A DNA stretch of 64,000 nt from positions 3,156,001 through 3,220,000 of the forward strand of contig NZ_AP019782.1 of the NCBI RefSeq assembly GCF_019669985.1, read 5' to 3'. Positions 33,405 through 42,674 of this stretch are shown here, in pieces; positions within the stretch are counted from its first letter, which is position 1, and every line of letters starts with the position of its first letter. Under the pieces are notes generated by a model. That model saw only the letters and a program-made list of their open reading frames with translations. It made no database searches and was not told the origin of the DNA. The position numbers and the translations under genes are program-made. The stretch is from Methylogaea oryzae. GTDB taxonomy: Bacteria > Pseudomonadota > Gammaproteobacteria > Methylococcales > Methylococcaceae.

Positions 33405-33515
33405 TCAGGAGGCTTGCGACGATTCGGCGCTGATGTAGTGGGCGCGGCAGAAGGCCACGGTTCCGCCAACTACGCCACTCATGACGGCTATCAATACGGC
33501 TTCCAACAGAGTCAT
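33405..33515 (-). CDS. 36-residue single-TM protein
   Basis: MTLLEAVLIAVMSGVVGGTV then AFCRAHYISAESSQAS. The first 22 residues can span a membrane. A GAGGAAA ribosome-binding site lies 7 bases before the ATG, and a textbook terminator follows on the same strand, so this is a better-framed gene than most small frames. Family not recognised; small subunits or regulators of membrane complexes look like this. Confidence 0.55.
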   Translation of the reverse strand: MTLLEAVLIAVMSGVVGGTVAFCRAHYISAESSQAS

Positions 33516-33612
33516 GATTCTTTCCTCGCAAGGTCTGGGGTGTCGTTCATCTTGGTGGTTACTTTAATCCAGCCAAGTTATTAGCGATACTCAGTATTTC
33601 TTCTGGTTTTCA

Positions 33613-33618
33613 TATAAT
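33613..33618 (+). promoter_or_regulatory. -10 box upstream of the 30-residue protein
   Basis: TATAAT in an AT-rich stretch, 120 bp before the small gene at 33738. No good -35 match seen. Confidence 0.4.
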
Positions 33619-33737
33619 GCAACTTATGCATAAAACCTCGACTTGCCGGATAACGCCGCAATCAAGTTTTCCGCCGCCATGACGCTAACCTGATCGTGGG
33701 ACGAATCATCGCCCGCTTTTCACCAGGAGAACGCATC

Positions 33738-33830
33738 ATGTTTACCGTGGGCTTTTGTTTGGTGCTATCGGCCAGCACATGGGCATACCGCCGCAGTCGG
33801 CAGGTTGCCGTGCCGGTGAAGAGCCGGTAG
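33738..33830 (+). CDS. 30-residue peptide (putative)
   Basis: MFTVGFCLVLSASTWAYRRS then RQVAVPVKSR: a short hydrophobic N-terminus and basic tail. AGGAGA lies 8 bases before the ATG, a -10 box lies upstream, and a 10-bp perfect hairpin with a T-rich tail follows 25 bp after the stop. Possibly a small membrane or antimicrobial-like peptide; unknown. Confidence 0.45.
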   Translation: MFTVGFCLVLSASTWAYRRSRQVAVPVKSR

Positions 33831-33855
33831 TTTTTAAGATTTTCGACGGCGACAC

Positions 33856-33895
33856 GGCCGGTCGGCGCAGGATGCCCGACCGGCCGTTCGTTTTT
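33856..33895 (+). terminator. Terminator after the 30-residue gene
   Basis: GGCCGGTCGG (33856-33865) and CCGACCGGCC (33876-33885), then GTTCGTTTTT. Confidence 0.75.
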
Positions 33896-33948
33896 GCGCG
33901 CCCAGGGCTTGGCCGCGAAACCACGGAGGAAAAGCGCGGCCCCATAAA

Positions 33949-34013
33949 GCGAAAGCGCCCACGAGGGGCGCTTTCGCGATAAACCGCACGCCGCCCCGAC
34001 CCGCGGGGCGGCG
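33949..34013. terminator. Two strong hairpins downstream of fae
   Basis: GCGAAAGCGCC/GGCGCTTTCGC (33949-33977) and CGCCGCCCCG/CGGGGCGGCG (33989-34013). The second is 10 bp from the fae stop and should end or stabilise its mRNA; T runs are weak. Confidence 0.55.
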
Positions 34014-34023
34014 ATGAAGCAGC

Positions 34024-34536
34024 TTACTTGTGGGCGGCGAACGGATGTTCCACCGAACCCTTCTGAGCCACTACGTCGGCTGCCTTCGGCTCGCCGGCTA
34101 CGGCGCGCTTGATGGCCAGCTTGGTGGCTTCATAGTTGTAGTCCTGGATCTTGGCGTCGTCTTCGGCCAACCAGTGGATGAACACGCCCACGCAGATGAA
34201 CAAATCGTCGGCTTCGTTGGCCGGGATGGTGCCGTCTTCCACGCAATCCATCACTGCCATGGCCACGCCGCGCTGCGCCGGTCCGAACATCTGGACGGCT
34301 TGCTTGCCGTTCTTGATGGTCACTTTGTTGAACATCACGGTGTTCGGCTTGCACATCAGGTTCGGAGCTACCACGGCCAGCAGGGACGAGAAGCCGTCCT
34401 TGTTGTTGGTGACGCAGTTGGCGAAGGCGCTTTCAGCGGCGCTGCCGCGCGGCCCCAGGATCAGGTCGATGTGGGCGATTTCGTTGCCGCCGCCGCACAG
34501 TGCTTCACCGACCAACAGTTTGTTCACTTTAGCCAT
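34024..34536 (-). CDS. fae: Formaldehyde-activating enzyme
   Basis: A 170-residue enzyme that condenses formaldehyde with tetrahydromethanopterin, the entry to the C1 oxidation pathway of methylotrophs, in the cytoplasm. The whole length matches Fae: [20 protein letters not shown] with the conserved active-site His, [43 protein letters not shown] and [17 protein letters not shown] precedes the ATG. It is monocistronic here. This gene is the best single sign of a methylotrophic host. Strong hairpins follow, in keeping with high expression. Confidence 0.96.
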   Translation of the reverse strand: MAKVNKLLVGEALCGGGNEIAHIDLILGPRGSAAESAFANCVTNNKDGFSSLLAVVAPNLMCKPNTVMFNKVTIKNGKQAVQMFGPAQRGVAMAVMDCVEDGTIPANEADDLFICVGVFIHWLAEDDAKIQDYNYEATKLAIKRAVAGEPKAADVVAQKGSVEHPFAAHK

Positions 34537-34779
34537 AGATCTCTCCAGAGTTTTAACAATCGAAATTTGCTCTTATTTACGAGGCAGAAGCGATCTTCCG
34601 CTACCCGGCGAATCGCGTTCCATTCGCCGCGCACCGTAAAACCGCTCTTCGGCCCTCGAATTCTACCTTTCAGCCAACCCTAGCGCTTGTATGTAAACGA
34701 ACCCGTCATTGGCCTTGCGCCGATGACCCGGCGGGCCTATAAAAGCGGCTTTTCTCTACGGCAACGGAAAGGGGGCCAA

Positions 34780-36351
34780 ATGCCTTGGTTGGTGCGCGGC
34801 GATATCGACGGTTTTTTCGGCTTGGCGCTGGATAACCTGGTCCAACTCTTGGTGATCGTCGGCTTGTGCGGCGGCCTTTTGGGATTTCCCGCCGAGCTGC
34901 TGTACGGGCATATTCTGCCCGGCGTCGCGGTATCGCTGCTGGTAGGCAACGGCTTTTACGCCTGGCAGGCGAAAAAGCTGGCGGAAAGCACCGGCCGCAC
35001 CGACGTTTGCGCCCTGCCCTACGGCATCAACACCGTATCGCTGTTCGCTTTCGTGTTCCTGGTCATGCTGCCGGCCAAGCTGGCGGCCCAAGCCGCGGGC
35101 GCCGCCGACCCGGCGCGGACCGCCTGGCAAGCGGGTTTGCTGGCCTGCTTCGGCTCCGGCCTCATCGAATTCGGCGGGGCTTTTGTGGCGGAAAAACTGC
35201 GCAAAGCCACGCCTCGGGCGGCGCTGCTATCCACCTTGGCCGGCATTGCCCTGGGTTTCATCGCCCTGGGTTTCCTGTTTCGCGCCTACGCCCATCCCGT
35301 GGTGGGACTGACCACCCTGGGCGTGATCCTGCTGACCTACTTCGGCCGGGTGCGTTTCAAAGGCGGCCTGCCCGGCGGCCTGGTGGCAGTGCTGCTGGGC
35401 ACCATGCTGGCGTGGCTCAGCGGCGTTGCACCGGTGGGGCCATCGCCCAGCGGCGCCGGCTGGCACTGGCCGGTGCCGGTATTGGGCGACTTGCTGGCGT
35501 CCATGCGCGCCGACCTGTTGACGGCCTATTTGTCGGTAATCATTCCCATGGGCTTGTTCAACCTGCTGGGTTCGCTGCAAAACATCGAGTCGGCGGAAGC
35601 GGCCGGCGACCGCTATTCCACGGAAAGCTCGCTGGCGATGAACGGCTTGAGCACCTTGGCCGCCTGCGCCTTCGGCTCCTGCTTCCCCACCACCATCTAC
35701 ATCGGCCACCCCGGCTGGAAAGCCCTCGGCGCCCGCGCCGGGTACTCGGTGCTCAACTGCGTATTCATCACTTTCATTTGCCTAACCGGCACCTTGAGCT
35801 ACATCGCCTGGGCGGTCCCCGTGGATGCCGGCATGGCCATCATGCTGTGGATCGGCATCGTCATGGCCGCCCAGGCCTTCAGCGCGACGCCCACGGCCCA
35901 TGGCCCGGCCGTGGTGCTGGGCATCCTGCCCGGCATCGCCGCCTGGGGCGCGCTGATGGCGAAAAGCGGCTTGCGCGCCGCCGGCTACGGCACGCCGGAC
36001 GGCCCGGCTTTTTCCCCCGCGTTGCTGGACGCGTTCCATCAAGCCGATGTGTGGATACACGGCGCTTTCGCCTTGGAGCAGGGCGCTATTTTCACATCCA
36101 CCATCCTTGCCGCCGTCACCGTAGCGGTCATCGAGCGGCGCTTTTTGCAGGCCGCCGCGTGGTGCGGCGTCGCAGCGCTCTTATCCTCCCTCGGACTGAT
36201 GCATAGCTACCTCTGGACCCCCGCCGACACGGCCCTGTCGTTGACGCCCGCTTGGCCTTGGGCACAGGCCTATGCGCTGATGGGCTTGGTATTTTTCGCC
36301 GCCCGCTGGGTAACGGTGGCGGATGACGCAGCCGCCGACGGCCATCGCTGA
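34780..36351 (+). CDS. NCS2/AzgA-like purine-type permease (14 TM)
   Basis: A 523-residue inner-membrane protein with about 12-14 hydrophobic segments. It opens with RGDIDGFFGLALDNLVQLLV and contains DVCALPYGINTVSLFAF and MNGLSTLAACAFGSCFPTTI, which resemble the NAT/NCS2 fold (nucleobase or xanthine/uracil carriers), though substrate residues are not diagnostic to me. ATG at 34780 is preferred because GGAAAGGGGG lies just before it; an earlier frame to 34687 adds 31 residues without a site. An imperfect hairpin (36364-36392) ends the unit. Confidence 0.75.
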   Translation: MPWLVRGDIDGFFGLALDNLVQLLVIVGLCGGLLGFPAELLYGHILPGVAVSLLVGNGFYAWQAKKLAESTGRTDVCALPYGINTVSLFAFVFLVMLPAKLAAQAAGAADPARTAWQAGLLACFGSGLIEFGGAFVAEKLRKATPRAALLSTLAGIALGFIALGFLFRAYAHPVVGLTTLGVILLTYFGRVRFKGGLPGGLVAVLLGTMLAWLSGVAPVGPSPSGAGWHWPVPVLGDLLASMRADLLTAYLSVIIPMGLFNLLGSLQNIESAEAAGDRYSTESSLAMNGLSTLAACAFGSCFPTTIYIGHPGWKALGARAGYSVLNCVFITFICLTGTLSYIAWAVPVDAGMAIMLWIGIVMAAQAFSATPTAHGPAVVLGILPGIAAWGALMAKSGLRAAGYGTPDGPAFSPALLDAFHQADVWIHGAFALEQGAIFTSTILAAVTVAVIERRFLQAAAWCGVAALLSSLGLMHSYLWTPADTALSLTPAWPWAQAYALMGLVFFAARWVTVADDAAADGHR

Positions 36352-36411
36352 CCGCAGAAAAAAGCGGAACCGGCTGTCGAAGCCGATTCCGCCGTGCGTA
36401 AGCCGGGGAGA

Positions 36412-37479
36412 TTAAACCGAATAGTCGATTTGCTGCACGGTGCCGGCGCTGCCGTTTTCCCGCAGGAACAGGCCGGTGCTGACCACGTCGCCTTGGGTGA
36501 CGTTGGCGGCGTTTTTATAGGTAAAAGGCGTCGACACGTGGCCCAGGTAGATGGCGCCGACGTTTTTGGCTCCCAGCGCCAGCAATTGCCCTTTTCCTTG
36601 CCCGTCCTGCTGCCAGATGCGCAGTTTGTTGTAGATGCTGTCGCCTTCGTCGATGAAGCCGTTTTTGTCTTCGTCGTAAGCGGCCAGTTCGGCGAAGCCG
36701 TTGCCGCTGGCCGGGCCGAACAGCTCGCTGCCGTTGTTGACGACGCCGTCGCCGTTTTTGTCCAAAGCCAACAAGCCGCTGCCGGGCTTAAGCACGGCGA
36801 TTTGCTCCTGGCGGCCGTCCGAATCCAAATCGAACTGGAATTTGGTGTCGCCCAACTCGGCGGCGTTGCCGTCGAAGTTGATCACGAGCGGATCGACTTT
36901 CTTGGCATCGCCCAAACGCAGGGTTTCGCGGTTTTCCGTGTAAAACTCCCGGCTCATGTTGAGCTGCACGGAAAACTGGATTTCCTTGCCGTCGGCGGTT
37001 TTGACCGTTCCCTGGGCACTATAGGAAACCGCTTCGGATTCGAAGTGGGATTCGTAATGATCGTAAACCAAGCCGAAGCCGGCCGACGGCTGCTGCGCGG
37101 CGGCTTGCTGCAACTGGGCGGTCGCCTCCGCGGAGGACTGCTGCGCCTGGGCGATTTTGTCGGCCAAATCGCTCGGGGAAAACAGCTTGAGATCGCGCCC
37201 GGTAAGCGCCTTAATCATGGACCGCAAAATGTCGGCGATGAGCCGGTCGCGGGGAGTGAGCTGCTGATCGTCGTCGACGTTCAGCGTTTTGCTGACCGGC
37301 TGGCTGGCCTGGGCCTGGGGCGTCAAGGACAGCTTGTCGGCAGCCGGCGGCGGGCTGGCCGGCTCCGGCGCTCGGCGCCGCCGATCGCCCACCCAAAATT
37401 CCAAAGACTCTTTTGTTACCGATGACTGCACCTCTTCATGCAGCGCACCGGCACTGATCTTGGCTGATTCGATACGCAT
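36412..37479 (-). CDS. EF-hand/VCBS-type calcium-binding protein
   Basis: A 355-residue protein of unknown function. Three calcium-loop-like motifs occur in the C-terminal half: DLDSDGRQE (about 214), DKNGDGVVNNGSELFG (about 235) and DEDKNGFIDEGDSIY (about 262), in the order seen in VCBS/FG-GAP-like gammaproteobacterial proteins. The N-terminus is Pro/Gln rich and helical (about 30-130). No signal peptide is clear. It precedes no obvious partner; the class I adenylate cyclase lies upstream on the same strand, 125 bp away. Confidence 0.7.
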   Translation of the reverse strand: MRIESAKISAGALHEEVQSSVTKESLEFWVGDRRRRAPEPASPPPAADKLSLTPQAQASQPVSKTLNVDDDQQLTPRDRLIADILRSMIKALTGRDLKLFSPSDLADKIAQAQQSSAEATAQLQQAAAQQPSAGFGLVYDHYESHFESEAVSYSAQGTVKTADGKEIQFSVQLNMSREFYTENRETLRLGDAKKVDPLVINFDGNAAELGDTKFQFDLDSDGRQEQIAVLKPGSGLLALDKNGDGVVNNGSELFGPASGNGFAELAAYDEDKNGFIDEGDSIYNKLRIWQQDGQGKGQLLALGAKNVGAIYLGHVSTPFTYKNAANVTQGDVVSTGLFLRENGSAGTVQQIDYSV

Positions 37480-37604
37480 GGCGCGACCTCCTAAGGGTTG
37501 TCGAGCGCCGCGACAATTTCACGGCGCTGTCCGTGAAGCTGTCGGCATTTTCTTGAAAAACTTGAACGAAATGGGCGTAGGCCTGCGGAAGCAGGCCGCG
37601 CCGA

Positions 37605-40469
37605 CTAAGTGACCGGCTCGCCGCCCGTGCTAAGCATCGCCTCGATCTTGTCTTTGTATTTGAGGAAATAAATGGTTTGCAGCTGGGATTGGCTATCGAT
37701 GCCCATGGCGGACACCGGCACGTCCATGTCGGTGACATAGATGGGATAGCGCTCCCCGCTCTGGCGCCGCTGATACACATATTCCGCGGCCCGTTTGAAC
37801 AGTTCGCGGCCGTCCTCCATGGTGGAAAACTCGCGCTCGTCGGTGTAGATCGTGTAGGCGACGCGACCCGGCGCCATTTCCTGGCCGATGACGCGGATGT
37901 CGATTTTGGAAGAAATGCCGCGCGCGACGAAGGAGATTTTTTCTATGACATATTCGTTGCCGCTGCCTTTGGCCACCCAGTGATACTCCACGGCGGAGCC
38001 GCCGGCCAACGCATAGCGTTGCTGCACCGCCTCCAGAAACGTGGCGTAGGGATTCAGCACTTGCTGCACCTGAGAGCTGGCATGGCGGCGGAAATACAGG
38101 GAGCCGCGCTCGTCGAGTATAAACATGTCGACGTTTTGCTTATCCGACATGGCAAACACCTGCACCACCCCTTCGCGATTAAGGGCGCAAATGTCCGGCA
38201 GCGGCAAACCGTCCAGCGCGATGGGATCGAACCGCACCGGACTGAACTCCGGGATGGGCAGCGACATCACCTGCAACAGCCGCTCCACGCTGGCCGCCTT
38301 GTCGTAGCGCAAGACGCCTTCGCGCCGGCTGAAAATATAGAAGCTCCGCTCCCCCCGCACCACATAGCGGGGCTGGCGCTCCGCGGCCGTGCAGAACACC
38401 CGCCCCAAATCGTCGTACAGCTGCTGCACCCGGCGGGCGATGGCGTCGCCCCGGGTAGGAATCAGGCAATGGCTTTGGAACCCCGGCTTGGCCTGCCCCT
38501 CGCCGGCTTGGTTGTATATATCGCACAAACACTCGAACAACCCCTCCAGCCCTTCGTAGCGATGCGTCATCACCTCGCGCCACGACGTGAGGCTGATCTG
38601 TTCGGTACTGATCACCAGGCTGGATTGATTCATGCCATAGCAAAACGGATCGTTGCGCCCGGTATATGCCGGCTGGGTGGCGATGCGCGTGACGGCCGAC
38701 TCCTCGCCCACGTTGATCAATAGGCAAACGTTCTGGATTTTCGAGGGGCTCAGGTACACATCCAGAGAATCCCCCTCATGGACATTGTGCGCCAGGAATT
38801 TGTCCAGCAGCTTCATGACGCGGCTCAGTTCCTGAGACGGCAGGATGCTGTGAATGGTCTCGATGGTGAAATGGGTTTGCGCGTTGTAGATGCCGTTGGC
38901 GACCATCCACACCAGGATTTCCAGCAGGCTGCTGGCCTTTTTGACCGGATCGCGGCGCCGCGCGTCCGCCGGCCGAATGCGCCCGATATAAAGACACCAA
39001 CCGTAGGTTTCGTCCGCCATGCGGACCTGGCAAAGAGAGAACTCCTGCTCCTCGACGCCTTTTTCCTGGTCCACGGCGAAAATATCCACCTTGCCCGGCT
39101 TTTTTTCCAGCGCCGCGAACAGCATGCGGCCGATCAGCACCACCTCCTGGTCCTCATAGGAGGTGGTCTGCACGTGCTCGCCGGAAAACTGGCGAATGGA
39201 CTGGTAACAACCGCGCAAGCCGCGCACGATTTCCTTGCGTTCCTCGATCATGCTGAGCAGCATGCGGCGCCGGCGGCTGTCCAGGATATGCAGCTGCCGA
39301 TTGCCCCACCCCCACTCCTGGATCAATCCCAACAAGGTGCTGCGGCGCTGCTGGTTGGACCGGCCGGTGCTGTCTTGGCTGAGCGCCTCGTTGGCCTTGA
39401 GGTAGAAGCTTTGCCGCGCCAACTCCAAGCGCTCGTGCTCCCCCTTGGCGTCGAGGTATTGCTCCACTTTGCGGTACATGAGGATGTACGGGTCCAAGCT
39501 GTTGGCATCCACCAAGCCGCCGTATACGGCGCGCTTCAGTTGGGTGCTGACCCATTCCACCGCGGGATACTCGCTGGCGTAGCTTTCCATGAGGAGCAGC
39601 TTGAGCAGCGACTTGTGCGGCGAGGCGATGGCCTTGTACAAATGCCAGAGGGAAGCGGCCAAAAATTCGTCGGCGGGCATGGACTCCAACCCGCCGAAAT
39701 CGAGGTATTCCGATTCGGCCACCAAACCGCTGCCTTTGAGCATATCGGTATAAAGGCCATAACTATGCTCATGCTCCGGCGGCACCAGCCACCAAATGGG
39801 AATGCGGCCGGCGATAAAGAACGCGCTACGGTAAAACTCCTCCAGCAAGAGGTGATGCTGGATGCTGCCGGTGCTTTCCTTGGAAATGGGACAGCCGACG
39901 CCGCTGCGGAATTGATCCACGTCCATGAAAAAGAAATGGACCTCCAGATCCAGGGTGGCGGCCCACAATTCCACCGCCTTGGCCTTTTCTCCCAGCGCCT
40001 CCAATTCATCGGCCTCGAGGAATGGGGCGTGGCACAGCCAAATATCCAGGTCCGACGACTTGGAATAAGCGACTGTGCCGACGCTGCCCATAATGTACAA
40101 GCCGTAAATGGGGAAACGGCGAACCGCCGGACTACGGATGCTGATGTTGCGCGCCAGCCGGGAAACGGCCTTGCGAGTATCCTCCGTTGCTGCGTAGCCG
40201 CTGATGCCGCAGGGGGTGCTGGCGGTCACGTACCCCGGCAGCTGCGGATAATTGCAATGGAACAACAGCGGCAGCAGGTGCAGGAAATCGCCCTGACGCG
40301 CCGTCAAGGTATCCATCATGCGCTGCATGCGCTGGCCATTGAGCGCGCGGAAACGCGCAATCGCCGTGTCCAGCTCCCGACGGCTGGGAGTCGTGATGGT
40401 TTGCGTTCCGCTCGGTTTTTCCGCTTGGCTGCTCATCGATGCACTGTTAATGACTATCCGCAGTTCCAC
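37605..40469 (-). CDS. cyaA: Class I adenylate cyclase
   Basis: A 954-residue enzyme making cyclic AMP from ATP, related to enterobacterial CyaA. The catalytic nucleotidyltransferase region is clear: LPGYVTASTPCGISGY, IYGLYIMGSVGTVAYSKSSD with the following LDIWLCH (G-S and D-L-D metal site, about 122-148), and HFFFMDVDQFRSG. The C-terminal half is the long regulatory region (E. coli CyaA is about 850). The frame opens at GTG 40469; ATG at 40436 is an alternative and neither has a strong ribosome-binding site. Confidence 0.92.
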   Translation of the reverse strand: MELRIVINSASMSSQAEKPSGTQTITTPSRRELDTAIARFRALNGQRMQRMMDTLTARQGDFLHLLPLLFHCNYPQLPGYVTASTPCGISGYAATEDTRKAVSRLARNISIRSPAVRRFPIYGLYIMGSVGTVAYSKSSDLDIWLCHAPFLEADELEALGEKAKAVELWAATLDLEVHFFFMDVDQFRSGVGCPISKESTGSIQHHLLLEEFYRSAFFIAGRIPIWWLVPPEHEHSYGLYTDMLKGSGLVAESEYLDFGGLESMPADEFLAASLWHLYKAIASPHKSLLKLLLMESYASEYPAVEWVSTQLKRAVYGGLVDANSLDPYILMYRKVEQYLDAKGEHERLELARQSFYLKANEALSQDSTGRSNQQRRSTLLGLIQEWGWGNRQLHILDSRRRRMLLSMIEERKEIVRGLRGCYQSIRQFSGEHVQTTSYEDQEVVLIGRMLFAALEKKPGKVDIFAVDQEKGVEEQEFSLCQVRMADETYGWCLYIGRIRPADARRRDPVKKASSLLEILVWMVANGIYNAQTHFTIETIHSILPSQELSRVMKLLDKFLAHNVHEGDSLDVYLSPSKIQNVCLLINVGEESAVTRIATQPAYTGRNDPFCYGMNQSSLVISTEQISLTSWREVMTHRYEGLEGLFECLCDIYNQAGEGQAKPGFQSHCLIPTRGDAIARRVQQLYDDLGRVFCTAAERQPRYVVRGERSFYIFSRREGVLRYDKAASVERLLQVMSLPIPEFSPVRFDPIALDGLPLPDICALNREGVVQVFAMSDKQNVDMFILDERGSLYFRRHASSQVQQVLNPYATFLEAVQQRYALAGGSAVEYHWVAKGSGNEYVIEKISFVARGISSKIDIRVIGQEMAPGRVAYTIYTDEREFSTMEDGRELFKRAAEYVYQRRQSGERYPIYVTDMDVPVSAMGIDSQSQLQTIYFLKYKDKIEAMLSTGGEPVT

Positions 40470-40546
40470 ATTGGCCTTTGAGGCCCCTACTCCGCACGAA
40501 CGAAATTAACGGGAACGCCCGAAGCGCGGTTCCCGAAAACTAAAAA

Positions 40547-41161
40547 CTATAAGACGCCACCATGGAACAGCAACTGGTAAAACGGCGGCCCGTCGCTGGC
40601 TCGATCACACTGTATGCGGGTCACGGCGGCATTGTCCACCTTGATGCGGAACAAACTCGCCAAGGGTAAATCCAGGGCCAACGCGACGCACACCCGCATC
40701 ACGCCGGCATGGCCCACCACCAGCACGTGCCGACCGGCGTAATCCCGGCACAAATCCTCCCAGCCCTCGGCAACGCGACGGCGAAACCGCTCGAGCGGCT
40801 CCGCGCCGGGCGGCGGATTGGCCACCGGATCGGCGTAAAAGCGCATGAGAGCACCGGGCTGCTCCCGCTCCACCGCGTCGGCCGTCAGGCCTTCCCAGCT
40901 GCCGAAACCGATTTCCTTCAGGCGATCGTCCAGCTGCAAAGGCAGGCCGTGACGGCGGCTCAGCTCCTCGGCGAACGCGCGGCAACGGCTCAAAGGGGAG
41001 CTGACGACCGCCTGCCAGGGACAACGATCGCCCACCGCCTCGCGCATCTGCGCCCAACCTTTCTCGCTGAGGGGATCGTCACGATGACCGCGATAACAGC
41101 GCCCTCCCACCGGCTCCCCATGGCGAATCAAGTCCACCAGGGTCGTGATGTTAGCGGACAT
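40547..41161 (-). CDS. Histidine phosphatase family protein (CobC/PhoE-like)
   Basis: A 204-residue phosphoglycerate-mutase-fold phosphatase: LVDLIRHGEPVGG (phospho-accepting His), SSPLSRCRAFAEEL, GFGSWEGLTAD and VVGHAGVMRV (second His). The RHGEP and short length fit alpha-ribazole phosphatase-like proteins, but no cobalamin gene is near, so the substrate is open. It lies 23 bp after argH on the same strand and may share its transcript. Confidence 0.85.
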   Translation of the reverse strand: MSANITTLVDLIRHGEPVGGRCYRGHRDDPLSEKGWAQMREAVGDRCPWQAVVSSPLSRCRAFAEELSRRHGLPLQLDDRLKEIGFGSWEGLTADAVEREQPGALMRFYADPVANPPPGAEPLERFRRRVAEGWEDLCRDYAGRHVLVVGHAGVMRVCVALALDLPLASLFRIKVDNAAVTRIQCDRASDGPPFYQLLFHGGVL

Positions 41162-41184
41162 AGCTTCAGGCTTGCTTATCCCAA

Positions 41185-42561
41185 TTACCCGCGCGCTCGG
41201 GCGATGGCCGCCCTCACCTGGTTGGGGGCGGTGCCGCCGAGAATATCGCGCGCCGCCACCGAGCCTTCCAGGGTCAGCACGCCGTACACATCCTCACCGA
41301 TGGAAGGGGAAATCGCCTGCAATTCCGCCAGGGAAATCTCCGCCAGGTCGCGGCTGCTTTCCACCCCCAGGCGCACCGCCTTGCCGACGATTTCATGGGC
41401 GTCGCGGAAGGCCACGCCCTTGCGCACCAGGTAGTCGGCCAGGTCGGTGGCGGTGGCGAAACCCTGCTTTGCGGCCTCGTACATGCGCTCCCGCTTGGGC
41501 TGCACGTGGGGCATCATGTCGGCGAAAGCGCGCAGACAGTTCTTGATGGTGTCCACCGTGTCGAACAAGGGCTCCTTGTCCTCCTGGTTGTCCTTGTTGT
41601 AGGCCAAGGGCTGGCTCTTCATCAGCACGATCAACGACATCAGATGACCCACCACCCGGCCGGTCTTGCCGCGCACCAGTTCCGGCACGTCCGGGTTCTT
41701 TTTCTGCGGCATGATGGACGAGCCGGTGCAGAAGCGGTCAGGCAGGTCGATGAAGGCGAATTGCGCCGAGGTCCACAGCACCAGCTCTTCGGAAAAGCGC
41801 GACAAATGCACGGCGATGAGGCTGGCGGCGGCGGTGAATTCGATGGCGAAATCCCGGTCGCTGACCGCGTCCAGGGAGTTGTAGCTGGGTCGCTCGAAGC
41901 CCAACAGCTCCGCCGTGTAGTCGCGGTCCAGGGGATAGGGCGTGCCGGCCAGGGCCGCGGCGCCCAAGGGCATGACGTTGACCCGCTTGCGGCAGTCCAG
42001 CAGCCGTTCCCGATCGCGGCAAAGCATCTCGAACCAGGCCATCATGTGGTGGCCGAAAGTCACCGGCTGGGCCACCTGCAGATGGGTGAAGCCGGGCATG
42101 ATAGTGTCGGCTTCCCGTTCGGCCAGGTCCAGCAGCGCCTGGCGCAAGCGATCCAGCTCGGCGACGATGGCGTCGATCTCGGCGCGCAGGTACAAACGCA
42201 CGTCGGTGGCCACTTGGTCGTTGCGCGAGCGGCCGGTGTGCAGCTTTTTGCCGGCGATGCCGATGCGGTCGGTAAGGCGCGCCTCGATGTTCATGTGCAC
42301 GTCTTCCAGTTCCACCGACCAGAAGAAGTCACCGCGCTCGATCTCCACCGCGATGGCCTCCAGGCCGTCGACGATGGACTTGCACTCCGCCTCGGTCAGC
42401 ACGCCGACCTTGTGCAGCATGCGAGCGTGGGCCAGGGAACCCTGGATGTCGTAAGGAGCTAAACGCTGATCGAAATCCACCGAGGCGGTGAAAGCTTCCA
42501 CGAATGCGTCGGTGGCCTGGGTGAAACGGCCGGCCCAAGGTTTGGCGGTGTCGCTGGACAT
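41185..42561 (-). CDS. argH: Argininosuccinate lyase
   Basis: A 458-residue cytosolic enzyme splitting argininosuccinate into arginine and fumarate, the last step of arginine synthesis. The superfamily signature [11 protein letters not shown] is present, with [20 protein letters not shown] at the N-terminus, [16 protein letters not shown], and [16 protein letters not shown] (catalytic His). Length is typical. Divergent from the histidine kinase gene. Confidence 0.97.
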   Translation of the reverse strand: MSSDTAKPWAGRFTQATDAFVEAFTASVDFDQRLAPYDIQGSLAHARMLHKVGVLTEAECKSIVDGLEAIAVEIERGDFFWSVELEDVHMNIEARLTDRIGIAGKKLHTGRSRNDQVATDVRLYLRAEIDAIVAELDRLRQALLDLAEREADTIMPGFTHLQVAQPVTFGHHMMAWFEMLCRDRERLLDCRKRVNVMPLGAAALAGTPYPLDRDYTAELLGFERPSYNSLDAVSDRDFAIEFTAAASLIAVHLSRFSEELVLWTSAQFAFIDLPDRFCTGSSIMPQKKNPDVPELVRGKTGRVVGHLMSLIVLMKSQPLAYNKDNQEDKEPLFDTVDTIKNCLRAFADMMPHVQPKRERMYEAAKQGFATATDLADYLVRKGVAFRDAHEIVGKAVRLGVESSRDLAEISLAELQAISPSIGEDVYGVLTLEGSVAARDILGGTAPNQVRAAIARARG

Positions 42562-42674
42562 AATGGCTTTGATTAATTCAATATCGGACGTTAATTATAA
42601 TCGACCTTACAGCGCGCGGCGCGTCCCAAGCCGCCGCCGGCCCGGTTATTTGCCCGCCCACGACACGAGAGACC

